64,000 nucleotides of DNA from Primorskyibacter flagellatus (GCF_014638275.1 NZ_BMFJ01000001.1:186001-250000), one strand, 5' to 3'. Positions 11,166-23,332 are shown, counted from the first letter of the stretch. Translations and numbers: made by a program. The notes: a model not told the origin generated them from the sequence alone.

Positions 11166-14100
11166 ACCAGGAACTGACCAACAACCCGTTCAACCCGCTG
11201 ACCCCGCAGAAGACCTTTGACGAGATCAAGGTCTCTCTCGCGTCGCCCGAGCGGATCCTCTCTTGGTCCTACGGTGAGATCAAGAAGCCCGAAACCATCA
11301 ACTACCGCACCTACAAGCCCGAGCGCGACGGCCTGTTCTGCGCCCGTATCTTCGGGCCGATCAAGGACTACGAGTGCCTCTGCGGCAAGTACAAGCGGAT
11401 GAAATATCGCGGCGTCGTCTGCGAGAAATGCGGCGTGGAAGTCACGCTGCAGAAGGTCCGCCGCGAGCGCATGGGCCACATCGAACTGGCCGCCCCCGTC
11501 GCGCATATCTGGTTCCTCAAGTCGCTTCCGTCCCGGATCGGCCTGCTGCTGGACATGACGCTGCGTGACCTCGAGCGGGTGCTCTACTTCGAGAACTACG
11601 TCGTGATCGACCCGGGTCTCACCGATCTCACCGAAGGTCAGATGATGACCGAGGAAGAGTTCATGGACGCCCAGGACGCCTTTGGCGGCGACGCCTTCCA
11701 GGCGAACATCGGTGCTGAAGCGATCCGCGAGATGCTGGCGAAGATCGACCTCGAGTCCGAGGCCGAGCACCTGCGCGCGGAACTGGCCGAAGCGACCGGT
11801 GAACTGAAGCCCAAGAAGATCATCAAGCGGCTCAAGGTCGTGGAATCCTTCCTGGAATCCGGCAACCGTCCGGAGTGGATGATCCTGACCGTGATCCCGG
11901 TCATCCCGCCGGAACTGCGCCCGCTGGTTCCGCTGGACGGCGGCCGCTTTGCGACCTCCGACCTGAACGACCTGTATCGCCGCGTCATCAACCGGAACAA
12001 CCGCCTCAAGCGGCTGATCGAACTGCGCGCGCCCGACATCATCGTCCGCAACGAAAAGCGGATGCTTCAGGAATCCGTCGACGCGCTGTTCGACAACGGC
12101 CGGCGCGGCCGCGTCATCACGGGCCAGAACAAGCGGCCGCTGAAGTCGCTGTCGGACATGCTCAAGGGCAAGCACGGCCGCTTCCGCCAGAACCTTCTGG
12201 GCAAGCGCGTCGACTTCTCGGGCCGTTCGGTCATCGTGACCGGTCCGGAGCTGAAGCTGCACCAGTGCGGCCTGCCGAAGAAGATGGCGCTCGAACTGTT
12301 CAAGCCGTTCATCTACTCGCGGCTCGAGGCCAAAGGTCTGTCCTCCACCGTGAAGCAGGCGAAGAAGCTGGTCGAAAAAGAGCGTCCGGAGGTCTGGGAC
12401 ATCCTCGACGAGGTCATCCGAGAGCACCCGGTTCTGCTGAACCGCGCTCCCACGCTGCACCGTCTCGGGATCCAGGCGTTCGAACCCACGCTGATCGAAG
12501 GCAAGGCGATCCAGCTGCACCCGCTCGTCTGCTCGGCTTTCAACGCCGACTTCGACGGGGACCAGATGGCCGTTCACGTGCCGCTTTCGCTGGAAGCCCA
12601 GCTTGAAGCCCGCGTGCTGATGATGTCGACGAACAACGTTCTGTCGCCCGCCAACGGCGCGCCGATCATCGTTCCGTCGCAGGACATGATCCTTGGCCTT
12701 TACTACACGACCATCGAACGGGCCGGCATGAAGGGCGAAGGCATGACCTTCGCCTCGATCGAAGAAGTCCAGTACGCGCTGGATTCCGGTGCCGTGCACC
12801 TGCACTCGAAGATCACCGCGCGGATTCCGCAGATCGACGAAGAGGGCAACGAGGTCATGATGCGGTTCGAAACGACTCCGGGCCGCGTGCGGCTTGGCGC
12901 GCTTCTGCCGATGAACGCGAAGGCTCCGTTCTCCCTGGTCAACCGTCTGCTGCGCAAGCGCGAAGTCCAGCAGGTCATCGACACCGTCTATCGCTACTGC
13001 GGCCAGAAAGAGTCGGTGATCTTCTGCGACCAGATCATGTCCATGGGCTTCAAGGAGGCCTTCAAGGCCGGCATCTCCTTCGGCAAGGACGACATGGTCA
13101 TCCCCGACAACAAGTGGGACCTGGTCGAAGAGACGCGCGAGCAGGTGAAGGACTTTGAACAGCAGTACATGGACGGCCTGATCACCCAGGGCGAAAAGTA
13201 CAACAAGGTCGTGGATGCCTGGTCGAAGTGTAACGACAAGGTCACGGAGGCGATGATGTCGACCATCTCCGCCGCCAAGACCGACGAGGGCGGGGCCGAA
13301 CAGGAACCGAACTCCGTCTACATGATGGCCCACTCCGGGGCACGGGGTTCCGTGACCCAGATGAAACAACTGGGCGGGATGCGCGGCCTGATGGCGAAGC
13401 CGAACGGCGACATCATCGAGACGCCGATCATCTCGAACTTCAAGGAAGGCCTGACCGTGCTGGAGTACTTCAACTCCACCCACGGGGCCCGGAAGGGTCT
13501 GTCGGACACGGCACTGAAGACGGCGAACTCGGGTTACCTGACCCGTCGTCTGGTGGACGTGGCGCAGGACTGCATCATCCGTGAGGTTGATTGCGGCACC
13601 GACCGTGCCGTGACCGCCGAAGCGGCGGTGAACGACGGCGAGGTCGTGGCGACCATCGGCGAGCGTGTGCTGGGCCGTGTCGCGGCCGAGGACGTGCTGC
13701 GCCCCGGGACCGACGAAATCCTCGTCTCCCGCGGGACGCTGATCGACGAGCGGCTGGCCGACATGATCGAGGACGCGCATGTGCAGTCAATGCGCATCCG
13801 GTCGCCGCTGACCTGCGAGGCCGAGGACGGCGTCTGCGCGGCCTGCTACGGTCGTGACCTGGCACGCGGCACGATGGTGAACCAAGGCGAGGCCGTGGGC
13901 ATCATCGCGGCGCAGTCCATCGGTGAACCCGGCACGCAGCTGACGATGCGGACCTTCCACATCGGCGGCGTGGCGCAGGGTGGCCAGCAGTCGTTCCTTG
14001 AGGCTTCGGTCGACGGGACGGTGGCGTTCGAATACCCGCAGCTGCTCGAGAATGCCTCGGGCGAGATGCTGGTGATGGGACGCAACATGAAGCTGCGTAT

Positions 14101-15403
14101 CCTCGACGAGGCCGGTGCCGAACGGGCGAGCCACAAGCTCGGCTACGGCACCAAGGTCTTCGTCAAGGAAGGCCAGAAGATCACCCGCGGCACCAAGCTG
14201 TTCGAATGGGACCCGTACACCCTGCCGATCATCGCCGAGAAGGGCGGTCAGGTGCGCTATGTCGACCTCGTCTCCGGTATCGCCGTGCGCGAAGATACCG
14301 ACGAGGCGACCGGCATGACGCAGCGGATCGTCGCGGACTGGCGCGGGTCGCCCAAGGGCAACGAGCTGAAGCCGGAGATCCTGATCCTCGACGCGGACGG
14401 CGAACCCGTGCGCAACGAGGCGGGCAACCCGGTGACCTACCCGATGTCGGTGGACGCGATCCTGTCGGTCGAGGACGGGCAGGACATCAAGGCCGGCGAC
14501 GTCGTCGCGCGTATCCCGCGCGAAGGTGCCAAGACCAAGGACATCACCGGGGGTCTTCCCCGCGTGGCGGAACTGTTCGAGGCGCGTCGTCCCAAGGACC
14601 ACGCCATCATCGCGGAGATCGACGGCTACGTCCGCTTCGGGCGCGACTACAAGAACAAGCGCCGTATTGCGATCCAGCCGGCGGACGAAAGCCTCGAGCC
14701 CGTGGAATACATGGTGCCTAAGGGCAAGCACATCCCGGTGCAGGAAGGCGACTTCGTGCAGAAGGGCGACTACATCATGGACGGCAACCCGGCGCCGCAT
14801 GACATCCTGGCCATCATGGGTGTCGAGGCGCTGGCTGACTACATGATCAACGAGGTGCAGGACGTCTATCGCCTTCAGGGCGTGAAGATCAACGACAAGC
14901 ACATCGAGGTCATCGTGCGCCAGATGCTCCAGAAGTGGGAGATCTCGGAATCCGGCGATACCGTTCTGCTCAAGGGCGAAACGGTCGACAAGATCGAGTT
15001 CGACGAGGCGAATGCCAAGGCGCTGGCCCGCAACGGTCGTCCGGCGGAGGGTCAGCCGATCCTTCTCGGCATCACCAAGGCATCGCTGCAGACCCGGTCC
15101 TTCATCTCGGCCGCGTCGTTCCAGGAAACCACGCGCGTGCTGACCGAGGCTTCGGTTCAGGGCAAGCGGGACAAGCTGGTTGGCCTGAAGGAAAACGTCA
15201 TCGTCGGGCGCCTGATCCCGGCGGGGACGGGCGGGGCGACGCAGCGCGTGCGCCGGATCGCCTCGGACCGCGACAACGTCGTGCTGGAAGCGCGCCGCGA
15301 GGAGGCCGAACAGGTCGCCGCCCTGGCCGCGCCGATTGTCGACGACGTGGTCGGCGGGGACGAGTTCGACACGCTGATCGAGACGCCGGAAAGCCGGGAT
15401 TGA
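11162..15403 (+). CDS. rpoC: DNA-directed RNA polymerase subunit beta'
   Basis: 1413 residues, full length. Contains the N-terminal zinc-binding cysteines ([20 protein letters not shown]), the catalytic [12 protein letters not shown] loop that binds the active-site Mg2+, and the C-terminal region with [16 protein letters not shown]. The ATG at 11162 overlaps the stop of the small lipoprotein-like gene; an in-frame start 27 bases earlier is not conserved. A strong intrinsic terminator follows. Confidence 0.99.
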   Translation: MNQELTNNPFNPLTPQKTFDEIKVSLASPERILSWSYGEIKKPETINYRTYKPERDGLFCARIFGPIKDYECLCGKYKRMKYRGVVCEKCGVEVTLQKVRRERMGHIELAAPVAHIWFLKSLPSRIGLLLDMTLRDLERVLYFENYVVIDPGLTDLTEGQMMTEEEFMDAQDAFGGDAFQANIGAEAIREMLAKIDLESEAEHLRAELAEATGELKPKKIIKRLKVVESFLESGNRPEWMILTVIPVIPPELRPLVPLDGGRFATSDLNDLYRRVINRNNRLKRLIELRAPDIIVRNEKRMLQESVDALFDNGRRGRVITGQNKRPLKSLSDMLKGKHGRFRQNLLGKRVDFSGRSVIVTGPELKLHQCGLPKKMALELFKPFIYSRLEAKGLSSTVKQAKKLVEKERPEVWDILDEVIREHPVLLNRAPTLHRLGIQAFEPTLIEGKAIQLHPLVCSAFNADFDGDQMAVHVPLSLEAQLEARVLMMSTNNVLSPANGAPIIVPSQDMILGLYYTTIERAGMKGEGMTFASIEEVQYALDSGAVHLHSKITARIPQIDEEGNEVMMRFETTPGRVRLGALLPMNAKAPFSLVNRLLRKREVQQVIDTVYRYCGQKESVIFCDQIMSMGFKEAFKAGISFGKDDMVIPDNKWDLVEETREQVKDFEQQYMDGLITQGEKYNKVVDAWSKCNDKVTEAMMSTISAAKTDEGGAEQEPNSVYMMAHSGARGSVTQMKQLGGMRGLMAKPNGDIIETPIISNFKEGLTVLEYFNSTHGARKGLSDTALKTANSGYLTRRLVDVAQDCIIREVDCGTDRAVTAEAAVNDGEVVATIGERVLGRVAAEDVLRPGTDEILVSRGTLIDERLADMIEDAHVQSMRIRSPLTCEAEDGVCAACYGRDLARGTMVNQGEAVGIIAAQSIGEPGTQLTMRTFHIGGVAQGGQQSFLEASVDGTVAFEYPQLLENASGEMLVMGRNMKLRILDEAGAERASHKLGYGTKVFVKEGQKITRGTKLFEWDPYTLPIIAEKGGQVRYVDLVSGIAVREDTDEATGMTQRIVADWRGSPKGNELKPEILILDADGEPVRNEAGNPVTYPMSVDAILSVEDGQDIKAGDVVARIPREGAKTKDITGGLPRVAELFEARRPKDHAIIAEIDGYVRFGRDYKNKRRIAIQPADESLEPVEYMVPKGKHIPVQEGDFVQKGDYIMDGNPAPHDILAIMGVEALADYMINEVQDVYRLQGVKINDKHIEVIVRQMLQKWEISESGDTVLLKGETVDKIEFDEANAKALARNGRPAEGQPILLGITKASLQTRSFISAASFQETTRVLTEASVQGKRDKLVGLKENVIVGRLIPAGTGGATQRVRRIASDRDNVVLEARREEAEQVAALAAPIVDDVVGGDEFDTLIETPESRD

Positions 15404-15424
15404 TCCTGTCCTGACGGACTTATG

Positions 15425-15453
15425 GGGCCTCCGGGAAACCGGGGGCCCTTTTT
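15425..15453 (+). terminator. Intrinsic terminator after rpoC
   Basis: A 10-bp stem (GGGCCTCCGG / CCGGGGGCCC, one T-G pair) with a GAAA loop, then TTTTT. It ends the rplJL-rpoBC unit. Confidence 0.9.
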
Positions 15454-15465
15454 GTTTGTCGTGCG

Positions 15466-15524
15466 GGGGGCGCTGCCCCCGGCGCGTGCCGCGCCTCCCC
15501 CGGGATATTTCGGGCAAGATGAAA
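15466..15524 (+). repeat. Dispersed intergenic repeat, copy 1
   Basis: A 59-base element: palindrome GGGGGCGCTGCCCCC, an inverted GGCGCG...CGCGCC pair, then CCCCCGGGATATTTCGGGCA and AGATGAA. A diverged copy lies in reverse at 25664-25722 with the same module order. I recall similar elements in many Rhodobacteraceae intergenic regions. It fills the gap between the rpoC terminator and the EamA gene. Confidence 0.7.
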
Positions 15525-15658
15525 GTGCGGCCTCCGGTTTCTTTGGGCTTGCAAATATCGATCGACACCGGTCCGTCGCGGACGGGTCGGGTGTGACGTG
15601 GAGGGCTTTCCATTACCCCTCGGGCGTGCCATGGCAGGGCAGGGCGACGGGGGCGGGC

Positions 15659-16543
15659 ATGGTCAACGACAATACGCGGGCGGCGGGGATCATGGTAATC
15701 TCCATGGCGCTGTTCACGCTGAACGACACCTTCATGAAACTGCTGGCGGGCGAGGTGTCCCTGTTCCAGATCCTGACGCTCAGGAACGCGCTGGTGACGA
15801 CGATCCTGCTGGTGCTGGCCTGGCGGACGGGCGCGTTCCGGGTCGGGCTGTCGCGCCGCGATCTGCGGCTTGCCGTGACGCGGGGACTGGCGGAATGCGT
15901 CACTGCCTATTTCTTCCTGACCGCGCTGTTCAACATGCCGCTGGCGAATGTGACCGCCGTTCTGCAGTCCGCCCCGCTGGCGGTCGTGCTCGCCGCCGCG
16001 CTTTTCATGGGAGAACCGGTCGGGATCCGGCGCATCTCGGCCGTGGTCATCGGGTTCTGCGGGGTGCTGCTGATCCTGCGACCGGGGCCGGAAGGGTTCA
16101 ACATCTACGCGCTGTACTGCCTGATCGCCGTCGGCTGCATCACCGTGCGCGACCTGGTCACCCGAAAGCTGTCGCATGAGGCGCCGGTGTTCCTGGTCAC
16201 GGCGATCACCTCGGGCATGGTCTGTTTCTTCTTCGGTGTGATGAGCCTTGGCGTGGAGTGGGTGGCGCTGACGGCGCGCAGCGGGGGGCTGATCGGAGGC
16301 GCCGTGGTTGTGGTCGTCGGGGCCTATATCGCGTCGGTCCAGGCGATGCGGATCGGCGAGGTCAGCTTTGTCTCTCCGTTCCGCTACAGTTCGCTCCTCT
16401 GGGCGCTGTTGCTGGGGTTCGTCGCGTTCGGCGAATGGCCCGAGCCCGCGACGCTGGCCGGTGCGGCGATTGTCGTGGGGTCCGGTGTCTATTCGTTCTG
16501 GCGGGAATCCCGGCTGGCGCGGCGCAGGGCGCACTCCGCCTAG
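15659..16543 (+). CDS. EamA/DMT family transporter
   Basis: 294 residues with about ten transmembrane segments arranged as two EamA repeats (first ends around GEPVGIRRISAVVIGFCGVL, second around FVAFGEWPEPATLAGAAIVV). Drug/metabolite transporters export amino acids, nucleosides or other small molecules; the substrate cannot be read from sequence. ATG 15659 matches the family start (NDNTRAAGIMVISMALFTLN); an open frame upstream runs through repeat DNA and is not coding. Its stop shares the tetranucleotide CTAG with the stop of the convergent glycosyltransferase gene. Confidence 0.85.
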   Translation: MVNDNTRAAGIMVISMALFTLNDTFMKLLAGEVSLFQILTLRNALVTTILLVLAWRTGAFRVGLSRRDLRLAVTRGLAECVTAYFFLTALFNMPLANVTAVLQSAPLAVVLAAALFMGEPVGIRRISAVVIGFCGVLLILRPGPEGFNIYALYCLIAVGCITVRDLVTRKLSHEAPVFLVTAITSGMVCFFFGVMSLGVEWVALTARSGGLIGGAVVVVVGAYIASVQAMRIGEVSFVSPFRYSSLLWALLLGFVAFGEWPEPATLAGAAIVVGSGVYSFWRESRLARRRAHSA

Positions 16544-17349
16544 AGCGGTGCGGAGAAGACGCGGCGGATCGCGTCGGCATCCACGGCAAAGCGGGTGCGG
16601 AACTCTTCTTCCTCGGGCTTCGTCAGGGGCGTGACCTCGAAGGACTTCACCGGTTTCTGGCGGCTGTCGTTCCAACCGTTGTGGGTGCGCACCCACATGT
16701 GCGGGTCGGTGAAGGTGACGGCGGGAGTAAACTGGGGCAGGCGTTCGTGCATGAAGTTCATGATGGTCAGCGTATCCCCGGCGCGGACATGCATCCCCAT
16801 GGCCGCCGGGTAGAACGGCCGGTAGAGCGAACCGGCGGCGATGCCGCTGGCCGACATCTCGGCGATGTAGCCGCGGTTCCAGTCGAAGGTCACGGCGCGG
16901 TGGCGGGCGCAGACCGGGTAGGTTTCCTCGGCCACGCGGCGGAGCTGTTCGATGAAGTCGAGAGAGAAGGCGTCGTCGTCGTCGTGGCGGAACTGCAGGC
17001 AGGGTTCGTTGCGGGAAGCGCGGGTGTCGTTCAGCAGCTCCTTCATCACCTCACGGTGGTTGCGCGGCGGCTGCGCCTCGATCCGGACCTGGGGGATGTC
17101 GGCGGTCAGCGCCTCGAGCCGGCGCCGGTGCCGGGAGGGGAGCTGGTCGCCGATGACGATGATGAGCTCGAAATCCGGGTCGGTCTGGTAGCGGATGCAG
17201 GGCAGGGCCACGGTTTCCATCAGGCGGAACCTTTCCTCCAGCCGGTGTTCGGCATAGAGGAAGGCGATGCGGTCCTCGACGGTGTCGTGTTCGACCTGGA
17301 AACCGCCAAGCGCAGGGTAGGAAAAGCGGCACAACCCGATGACCTGCAT
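16540..17349 (-). CDS. Putative rhamnosyltransferase-like glycosyltransferase
   Basis: 269 residues. The N-terminus GLCRFSYPALGGFQ and the later FRHDDDDAFSLDFIEQL match the putative rhamnosyl transferase family (Pfam Rhamno_transf); the DDDD stretch is the likely nucleotide-sugar/metal site of a GT-A-like fold. ELIIVIGDQLP is the second beta strand. No signal or membrane segment is seen, so it is probably cytosolic and acts in surface polysaccharide synthesis. It is transcribed towards the EamA gene and diverges from the str operon. The acceptor is unknown; no polysaccharide genes are adjacent. Confidence 0.8.
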   Translation of the reverse strand: MQVIGLCRFSYPALGGFQVEHDTVEDRIAFLYAEHRLEERFRLMETVALPCIRYQTDPDFELIIVIGDQLPSRHRRRLEALTADIPQVRIEAQPPRNHREVMKELLNDTRASRNEPCLQFRHDDDDAFSLDFIEQLRRVAEETYPVCARHRAVTFDWNRGYIAEMSASGIAAGSLYRPFYPAAMGMHVRAGDTLTIMNFMHERLPQFTPAVTFTDPHMWVRTHNGWNDSRQKPVKSFEVTPLTKPEEEEFRTRFAVDADAIRRVFSAPL

Positions 17350-17442
17350 GGCGTTAACCCACCTCTCCGCTCTGCCCGACCCGTCGCGTCACGATGTCAG
17401 GACAGGGTGGGCAAGGCAAGGCCGGGAAGGGGAGGGGGCTTG

Positions 17443-17471
17443 TTGACAACCCTGGCGACTCTGCGTATACG
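17443..17471 (+). promoter_or_regulatory. Sigma-70 promoter of the rpsL (str-S10) operon
   Basis: TTGACA (17443-17448), a 17-bp spacer, TATACG (17466-17471), then CGCGCC before the expected start near 17478. The -35 is a consensus match and the G/C-only discriminator is typical of promoters inhibited by ppGpp/DksA. The match in shape to the boxes ahead of rpmC and rplO strengthens the call. Confidence 0.8.
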
Positions 17472-17690
17472 CGCGCCAATCGGCTGAGGGGATAGCCCCG
17501 CCGCCTATCGAATCGAAGTGGTCAAGATCCGGGTTGCAACGCCCCGATCCTCTGGAAAACCCGCCGCGTCGTTCCCCGCGAACGAGGGGACGCATGCGGT
17601 TTTTGTGCGTTGCGTGGACGCGCGCAGCGTGAAGAGAGAAACAGCACCTTGAAGGTGCGCACATATGTGAGAGATGGGGAATATCGCCCG
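17472..17690 (+). promoter_or_regulatory. rpsL leader region
   Basis: About 210 untranslated bases between the promoter and rpsL. Visible structures are a CCCC...GGGG hairpin near 17572-17592 and GCACCTTGAAGGTGC (17644-17658) about 30 bases ahead of the start. It may be open to autogenous control, but no known ribosomal-protein binding motif is recognised. Upstream, 17350-17442 shows nothing else. Confidence 0.35.
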
Positions 17691-18062
17691 ATGCCTACGA
17701 TCCAGCAGCTGATCCGGAAACCCCGGCAGCCCAAAGTCAAACGCTCCAAATCCCAGCACCTGGAACAGTGCCCGCAGAAACGCGGCGTCTGCACCCGGGT
17801 CTACACGACCACGCCGAAGAAGCCGAACTCGGCCATGCGGAAGGTTGCGAAGGTGCGCCTGACCAACGGTTTCGAAGTCATCAGCTACATCCCCGGTGAG
17901 AGCCACAACCTTCAGGAACACTCCGTCGTCCTGATCCGTGGCGGCCGGGTGAAGGACCTTCCGGGCGTCCGTTACCACATTCTCCGCGGCGTTCTGGACA
18001 CCCAGGGCGTCAAAGATCGTAAGCAGCGTCGTTCGAAGTACGGCGCGAAGCGTCCGAAATAA
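17691..18062 (+). CDS. rpsL: 30S ribosomal protein S12
   Basis: 123 residues, normal length. S12 lies at the decoding centre. The start [12 protein letters not shown] is the conserved one, with GGGGA 10 bases upstream; an open frame continues 27 codons further upstream but is not family-like. The loop [19 protein letters not shown] contains the lysine mutated in streptomycin resistance (KKPNS), here wild type. It is the first gene of the str operon; rpsG follows after 14 bases. Confidence 0.98.
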   Translation: MPTIQQLIRKPRQPKVKRSKSQHLEQCPQKRGVCTRVYTTTPKKPNSAMRKVAKVRLTNGFEVISYIPGESHNLQEHSVVLIRGGRVKDLPGVRYHILRGVLDTQGVKDRKQRRSKYGAKRPK

Positions 18063-18076
18063 GAGGAATCTGAGAG

Positions 18077-18547
18077 ATGTCCCGCCGTCACGCCGCCGAA
18101 AAACGCGAAGTCCTGCCCGATGCCAAATATGGCGACCGGGTTCTGACGAAATTCATGAACAACCTGATGATCGACGGCAAGAAGTCGGTCGCAGAGCGCA
18201 TCGTCTACAACGCCCTCGACCGCGTCGAAGGCAAGGTGAAGCGCGCGCCGGTGGAGATCTTCCACGAAGCGCTCGACAACATCAAACCGTCGGTCGAAGT
18301 CCGCTCCCGCCGGGTTGGCGGTGCGACCTACCAGGTGCCCGTCGAGGTTCGTCCGGAGCGTCGCGAGGCGCTGGCGATCCGCTGGCTGATCAACGCCAGC
18401 CGCGCACGTAACGAAAACACCATGGAAGAGCGTCTTGCGGGCGAGCTTCTGGATGCCGTGAACTCCCGCGGGTCCGCCGTCAAGAAGCGTGAAGACACGC
18501 ACAAGATGGCCGATGCGAACAAGGCATTCAGCCACTATCGCTGGTAA
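18077..18547 (+). CDS. rpsG: 30S ribosomal protein S7
   Basis: 156 residues, full length. S7 nucleates assembly of the 30S head and contacts E-site tRNA. Starts [15 protein letters not shown] with [19 protein letters not shown] core ([20 protein letters not shown]) and ends AFSHYRW. In E. coli S7 is the autogenous repressor of the str operon. fusA starts 35 bases downstream. Confidence 0.98.
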   Translation: MSRRHAAEKREVLPDAKYGDRVLTKFMNNLMIDGKKSVAERIVYNALDRVEGKVKRAPVEIFHEALDNIKPSVEVRSRRVGGATYQVPVEVRPERREALAIRWLINASRARNENTMEERLAGELLDAVNSRGSAVKKREDTHKMADANKAFSHYRW

Positions 18548-18582
18548 TCCTTCCCTAAATTTCCGACCAAAGGCTGCACATC

Positions 18583-20706
18583 ATGGCACGCGAATATCCC
18601 CTCCAGCGGTACCGCAACTTCGGTATCATGGCGCATATCGACGCCGGCAAGACCACTTGCACCGAGCGGATCCTCTACTACACCGGCAAGTCGCACAACA
18701 TCGGCGAAGTGCATGACGGTGCCGCCACGATGGACTGGATGGAACAGGAGCAGGAGCGTGGCATCACGATCACCTCCGCTGCGACCACGACCTTCTGGCA
18801 GTGGCAGGAAGACCCGACGAAAGAAGGGACCTCCGACACCAAGATCCGGATGAACATCATCGACACGCCCGGACACGTCGACTTCACCATCGAAGTCGAA
18901 CGCTCGCTGGCCGTTCTCGACGGTGCCGTCTGCGTTCTGGACGCCAACGCCGGTGTCGAGCCGCAGACCGAAACCGTCTGGCGCCAGGCCGACCGGTACA
19001 AGGTGCCGCGGATCGTCTTCGTCAACAAGATGGACAAGATCGGCGCGGACTTCTTCAACTGCGTGCGCATGATCGAAAACCGCACTGGCGCGACCGCCGC
19101 CCCGATCCAGATCCCGATCGGTGCCGAGTCCGAGCTGGAAGGCATGATCGATCTGATCACCATGGAAGAGTGGACCTGGAAGGGTGAGGACCTCGGTGCC
19201 TCCTGGACCCGCCAGCCGATCCGCGACAGCCTGAAGGACGTCGCCGACGAGTGGCGCGCCAAGCTCATCGAGAACGCCGTCGAAATGGACGACGACGCGA
19301 TGATGGCCTACCTCGAAGGCGAAGAGCCCGATGTTCCGACCCTGCGCAAGCTGATCCGGAAGGGCACGCTGTCGCTGAAGTTCGTCCCGGTGCTCTGTGG
19401 CTCCGCGTTCAAGAACAAGGGTGTGCAGCCGCTGCTGAACGCCGTCGTGGACTTCCTGCCGAGCCCGCTCGACGTGGTCGACTACATGGGCTTCAAACCG
19501 GGCGACGAAACGGAAACCCGGAACATCGCGCGTCGCGCGGATGACGGGATGGCCTTCGCCGGTCTCGCGTTCAAGATCATGAACGACCCCTTCGTGGGCT
19601 CCCTGACCTTCACGCGGATCTATTCCGGCGTGCTGAAGAAGGGCGACTCCATCCTGAACTCGACCAAGGGCAAGAAAGAGCGCATCGGCCGTATGATGAT
19701 GATGCACTCCAACAACCGGGAAGAGATCGAAGAGGCGTTCGCCGGCGACATCATCGCGCTGGCCGGTCTCAAGGACACCACCACCGGGGACACCCTCTGC
19801 TCTGAAAAGGAGCCGGTGGTTCTGGAAACCATGACCTTCCCCGAGCCGGTGATCGAGATCGCCGTCGAGCCGAAGACCAAGGGCGACCAGGAAAAGATGT
19901 CCCAGGCGCTGGCGCGTCTGGCCGCCGAAGACCCGTCCTTCCGCGTGGAGACCGATCTCGAATCCGGTCAGACCATCATGAAGGGCATGGGCGAACTTCA
20001 CCTCGACATTCTCGTCGACCGCATGCGTCGCGAGTTCAAGGTCGAGGCGAACATCGGCGCGCCGCAGGTGGCCTATCGTGAAACCATCTCCCGCGAGATG
20101 GAGCATACCTACACCCACAAGAAGCAGTCGGGTGGGTCGGGCCAGTTCGCAGAGGTCAAGCTGATCATCACCCCGACCGAGCCGGGCGAAGGCTATTCCT
20201 TCGAATCCCGCATCGTCGGCGGTACGGTTCCGAAGGAATACATCCCGGGTGTCGAAAAGGGCATCAAGTCGGTCATGGACTCCGGTCCGCTGGCGGGCTT
20301 CCCGGTGATCGACTTCAAAGTCGCGCTGGTGGACGGCAAGTTCCACGACGTCGACTCCTCGGTCCTGGCCTTTGAAATCGCCTCGCGGATGTGCATGCGC
20401 GAAGGTCTGAAGAAGGCCGGCGCCAAACTGCTGGAACCGATCATGAAGGTCGAGGTCATCACCCCGGAAGAATATACCGGCGGTATCATCGGCGACCTCA
20501 CCTCCCGCCGGGGCCAGGTGTCGGGTCAGGAGAACCGCGGCAACGCGATCGCCATCGACGCCTTCGTTCCGCTGGCCAACATGTTCGGCTACATCAACAC
20601 GCTGCGTTCGATGTCCTCGGGCCGCGCGCAGTTCACGATGCAGTTCGACCACTACGATCCGGTCCCGCAGAACATCTCGGACGAGATCCAGTCGAAGTAC
20701 GCCTAA
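18583..20706 (+). CDS. fusA: Elongation factor G
   Basis: 707 residues. EF-G catalyses GTP-dependent translocation and, with RRF, ribosome recycling. G-domain motifs: AHIDAGKTT (P-loop, residue about 13), DTPGHVDFT and NKMDKIGAD; domain IV contains [10 protein letters not shown] and the C-terminal domain ends in [16 protein letters not shown]. One copy is present in this window. The gap to tuf contains a REP-like inverted repeat rather than a terminator. Confidence 0.99.
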   Translation: MAREYPLQRYRNFGIMAHIDAGKTTCTERILYYTGKSHNIGEVHDGAATMDWMEQEQERGITITSAATTTFWQWQEDPTKEGTSDTKIRMNIIDTPGHVDFTIEVERSLAVLDGAVCVLDANAGVEPQTETVWRQADRYKVPRIVFVNKMDKIGADFFNCVRMIENRTGATAAPIQIPIGAESELEGMIDLITMEEWTWKGEDLGASWTRQPIRDSLKDVADEWRAKLIENAVEMDDDAMMAYLEGEEPDVPTLRKLIRKGTLSLKFVPVLCGSAFKNKGVQPLLNAVVDFLPSPLDVVDYMGFKPGDETETRNIARRADDGMAFAGLAFKIMNDPFVGSLTFTRIYSGVLKKGDSILNSTKGKKERIGRMMMMHSNNREEIEEAFAGDIIALAGLKDTTTGDTLCSEKEPVVLETMTFPEPVIEIAVEPKTKGDQEKMSQALARLAAEDPSFRVETDLESGQTIMKGMGELHLDILVDRMRREFKVEANIGAPQVAYRETISREMEHTYTHKKQSGGSGQFAEVKLIITPTEPGEGYSFESRIVGGTVPKEYIPGVEKGIKSVMDSGPLAGFPVIDFKVALVDGKFHDVDSSVLAFEIASRMCMREGLKKAGAKLLEPIMKVEVITPEEYTGGIIGDLTSRRGQVSGQENRGNAIAIDAFVPLANMFGYINTLRSMSSGRAQFTMQFDHYDPVPQNISDEIQSKYA

Positions 20707-20712
20707 CCGGGT

Positions 20713-20764
20713 GGCGGGGTGAACCCCGCCCTGCCCACCACCGTAGGGTGGGGTTCACCCCACC
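20713..20764. repeat. REP-like inverted repeat between fusA and tuf
   Basis: Two palindromes: GGCGGGGTGAACCCCGCC (20713-20730) and GGTGGGGTTCACCCCACC (20747-20764), the second preceded by CCGTAGG. The layout palindrome-CTGC-n-CGTAGG-palindrome recurs at 34074-34126, and related pieces lie at 21971, 25876 and 30457. Confidence 0.75.
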
Positions 20765-20788
20765 ATCCGAATGACAAAGGAGCCCACT

Positions 20789-21964
<1,176 letters not shown>

Positions 21965-21970
21965 TCGGGT

Positions 21971-22016
21971 GACGGGTGCCCAGCACCCGTCGTAGGCAAA
22001 CGGGTGACGACACCCG
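21971..22016. repeat. REP-like repeat between tuf and rpsJ
   Basis: GACGGGTGCCCAGCACCCGT (21971-21990) followed by CGTAGG and then CGGGTGACGACACCCG (22001-22016): the same palindrome-CGTAGG-palindrome order as at 20713 and 34074, with different arm sequences. Confidence 0.65.
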
Positions 22017-22027
22017 GTCAGATATCG

Positions 22028-22049
22028 GGAGCGCCGGAAACGGCGCTCC
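22028..22049 (+). other. GAAA-tetraloop hairpin ahead of rpsJ
   Basis: Perfect 9-bp stem (GGAGCGCCG / CGGCGCTCC) closed by GAAA, with no T-run after it. It lies 80 bases ahead of rpsJ. It may be an mRNA processing or stability element, or part of an S10 leader; function not deducible. Confidence 0.5.
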
Positions 22050-22130
22050 TCCCAATAAGGGGTTCGACGAGGGGGCCGGGTGGTCCGGCTTCCTCCTCTC
22101 AACTCAAACGCCGAAGAAGGCTGAATTGAC

Positions 22131-22439
22131 ATGTCAGGTCAAACCATTCGCATCCGGCTGAAGGCATTCGACTTCCGCGTCCTGGATTCCAGCACGCAGG
22201 AAATCGTCAACACGGCGAAGCGCACCGGCGCAACCGTCCGTGGCCCGATCCCGCTGCCCAACAAGATCGAGAAGTTCACGGTTCTCCGTGGGCCGCACGT
22301 CGACAAGAAATCCCGCGATCAGTTCGAGATCCGGACGCACAAGCGTCTGCTCGACATCGTCGATCCGACCCCGCAGACGGTGGACGCGCTGATGAAGCTC
22401 GACCTCGCCGCCGGCGTGGATGTCGAGATCAAGGTGTAA
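22131..22439 (+). CDS. rpsJ: 30S ribosomal protein S10
   Basis: 102 residues. S10 is part of the 30S head and is also NusE, the partner of NusB and NusG in antitermination. Core motif [20 protein letters not shown] and [16 protein letters not shown] are present. The start [14 protein letters not shown] is conserved. First gene of the S10 group; rplC follows after 14 bases. Confidence 0.98.
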   Translation: MSGQTIRIRLKAFDFRVLDSSTQEIVNTAKRTGATVRGPIPLPNKIEKFTVLRGPHVDKKSRDQFEIRTHKRLLDIVDPTPQTVDALMKLDLAAGVDVEIKV

Positions 22440-22453
22440 GGGAGGGACATCAG

Positions 22454-23332
22454 ATGCTCCGTTCCGGTATCATCGCAAAGAAAATCGGCATGACCCGTCT
22501 CTTCATGGAAGACGGCAAGCAGGTTCCCGTGACCGTTCTTCAGCTGGACAAGCTGCAGGTCGTCGCGCAGCGGACCGCCGATGCCCATGGCTACACCGCC
22601 GTCCAGCTGGGCGCGGGCACGGCCAAGGCCAAGCGCACGTCCAAGGCGATGCGCGGCGTGTTTTCCGCCGCCTCCGTCGAGCCGAAGCGCAAGATCGCGG
22701 AATTCCGCGTCGACCCCGAGAACCTGATCGGCGTGGGCGAGGAAATCACCGCCGACCACTATTTCGAAGGTCAGTTCGTGGACGTCTGCGGCACCTCGAT
22801 CGGTAAGGGTTTCGCCGGTGCCATGAAGCGGCACAACTTCGGCGGTCTGCGCGCCTCTCACGGCGTCTCGATCTCGCACCGCTCGCACGGTTCCACCGGC
22901 CAGTGTCAGGACCCCGGCAAGGTGTTCAAGGGCAAGAAGATGGCGGGCCACATGGGCGCCGTCCGCGTCACCACGCAGAACCTGCAGGTCGTCAAGACCG
23001 ACAGCGAACGCGGCCTGATCATGATCAAGGGCGCGGTTCCGGGTTCCAAGGGTGGCTGGGTCACCGTCAAGGACGCGGTCAAGAAGCCGTTCCCCGACAA
23101 CGCGATCCTGCCCGCCGCGCTGAAGTCCGCCGCCGAGGAAGCCCGCAAGGCTGCCGAAGCCGCTGCCGAAGCCGCCGCAGCCGAGGCGGAAGCCGAAGCC
23201 AAGCGTCTGGCCGAAGAGCAGGCTGCACAGGAAGCCGCCGCTCTGGCGGATGCCGAGCAGTCGATCGACGCCGACAGGACCGACGGCGATCAGACCGACG
23301 CAGACACCGAGAAGAAGGAAGGCGAGGAATGA
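22454..23332 (+). CDS. rplC: 50S ribosomal protein L3 with long C-terminal extension
   Basis: 292 residues against roughly 205-240 in most bacteria. The L3 core runs to about residue 224 and contains [20 protein letters not shown] and KMAGHMGA, the loop that reaches the peptidyl-transferase centre. Residues about 225-292 are an Ala/Glu-rich helix ([16 protein letters not shown]) followed by an acidic Asp-rich tail. The reading frame and base use stay constant to the stop, and rplD overlaps it (ATGA), so this is not a frameshift artefact. Confidence 0.95.
   Translation: MLRSGIIAKKIGMTRLFMEDGKQVPVTVLQLDKLQVVAQRTADAHGYTAVQLGAGTAKAKRTSKAMRGVFSAASVEPKRKIAEFRVDPENLIGVGEEITADHYFEGQFVDVCGTSIGKGFAGAMKRHNFGGLRASHGVSISHRSHGSTGQCQDPGKVFKGKKMAGHMGAVRVTTQNLQVVKTDSERGLIMIKGAVPGSKGGWVTVKDAVKKPFPDNAILPAALKSAAEEARKAAEAAAEAAAAEAEAEAKRLAEEQAAQEAAALADAEQSIDADRTDGDQTDADTEKKEGEE

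Noticed and set aside
11120..16696. Long antisense open frames over rpoC and the EamA gene (886 and 969 codons)
   Set aside because: Same cause: high G+C third positions keep the complementary frame open. Composition is unlike a protein and there are no ribosome sites.
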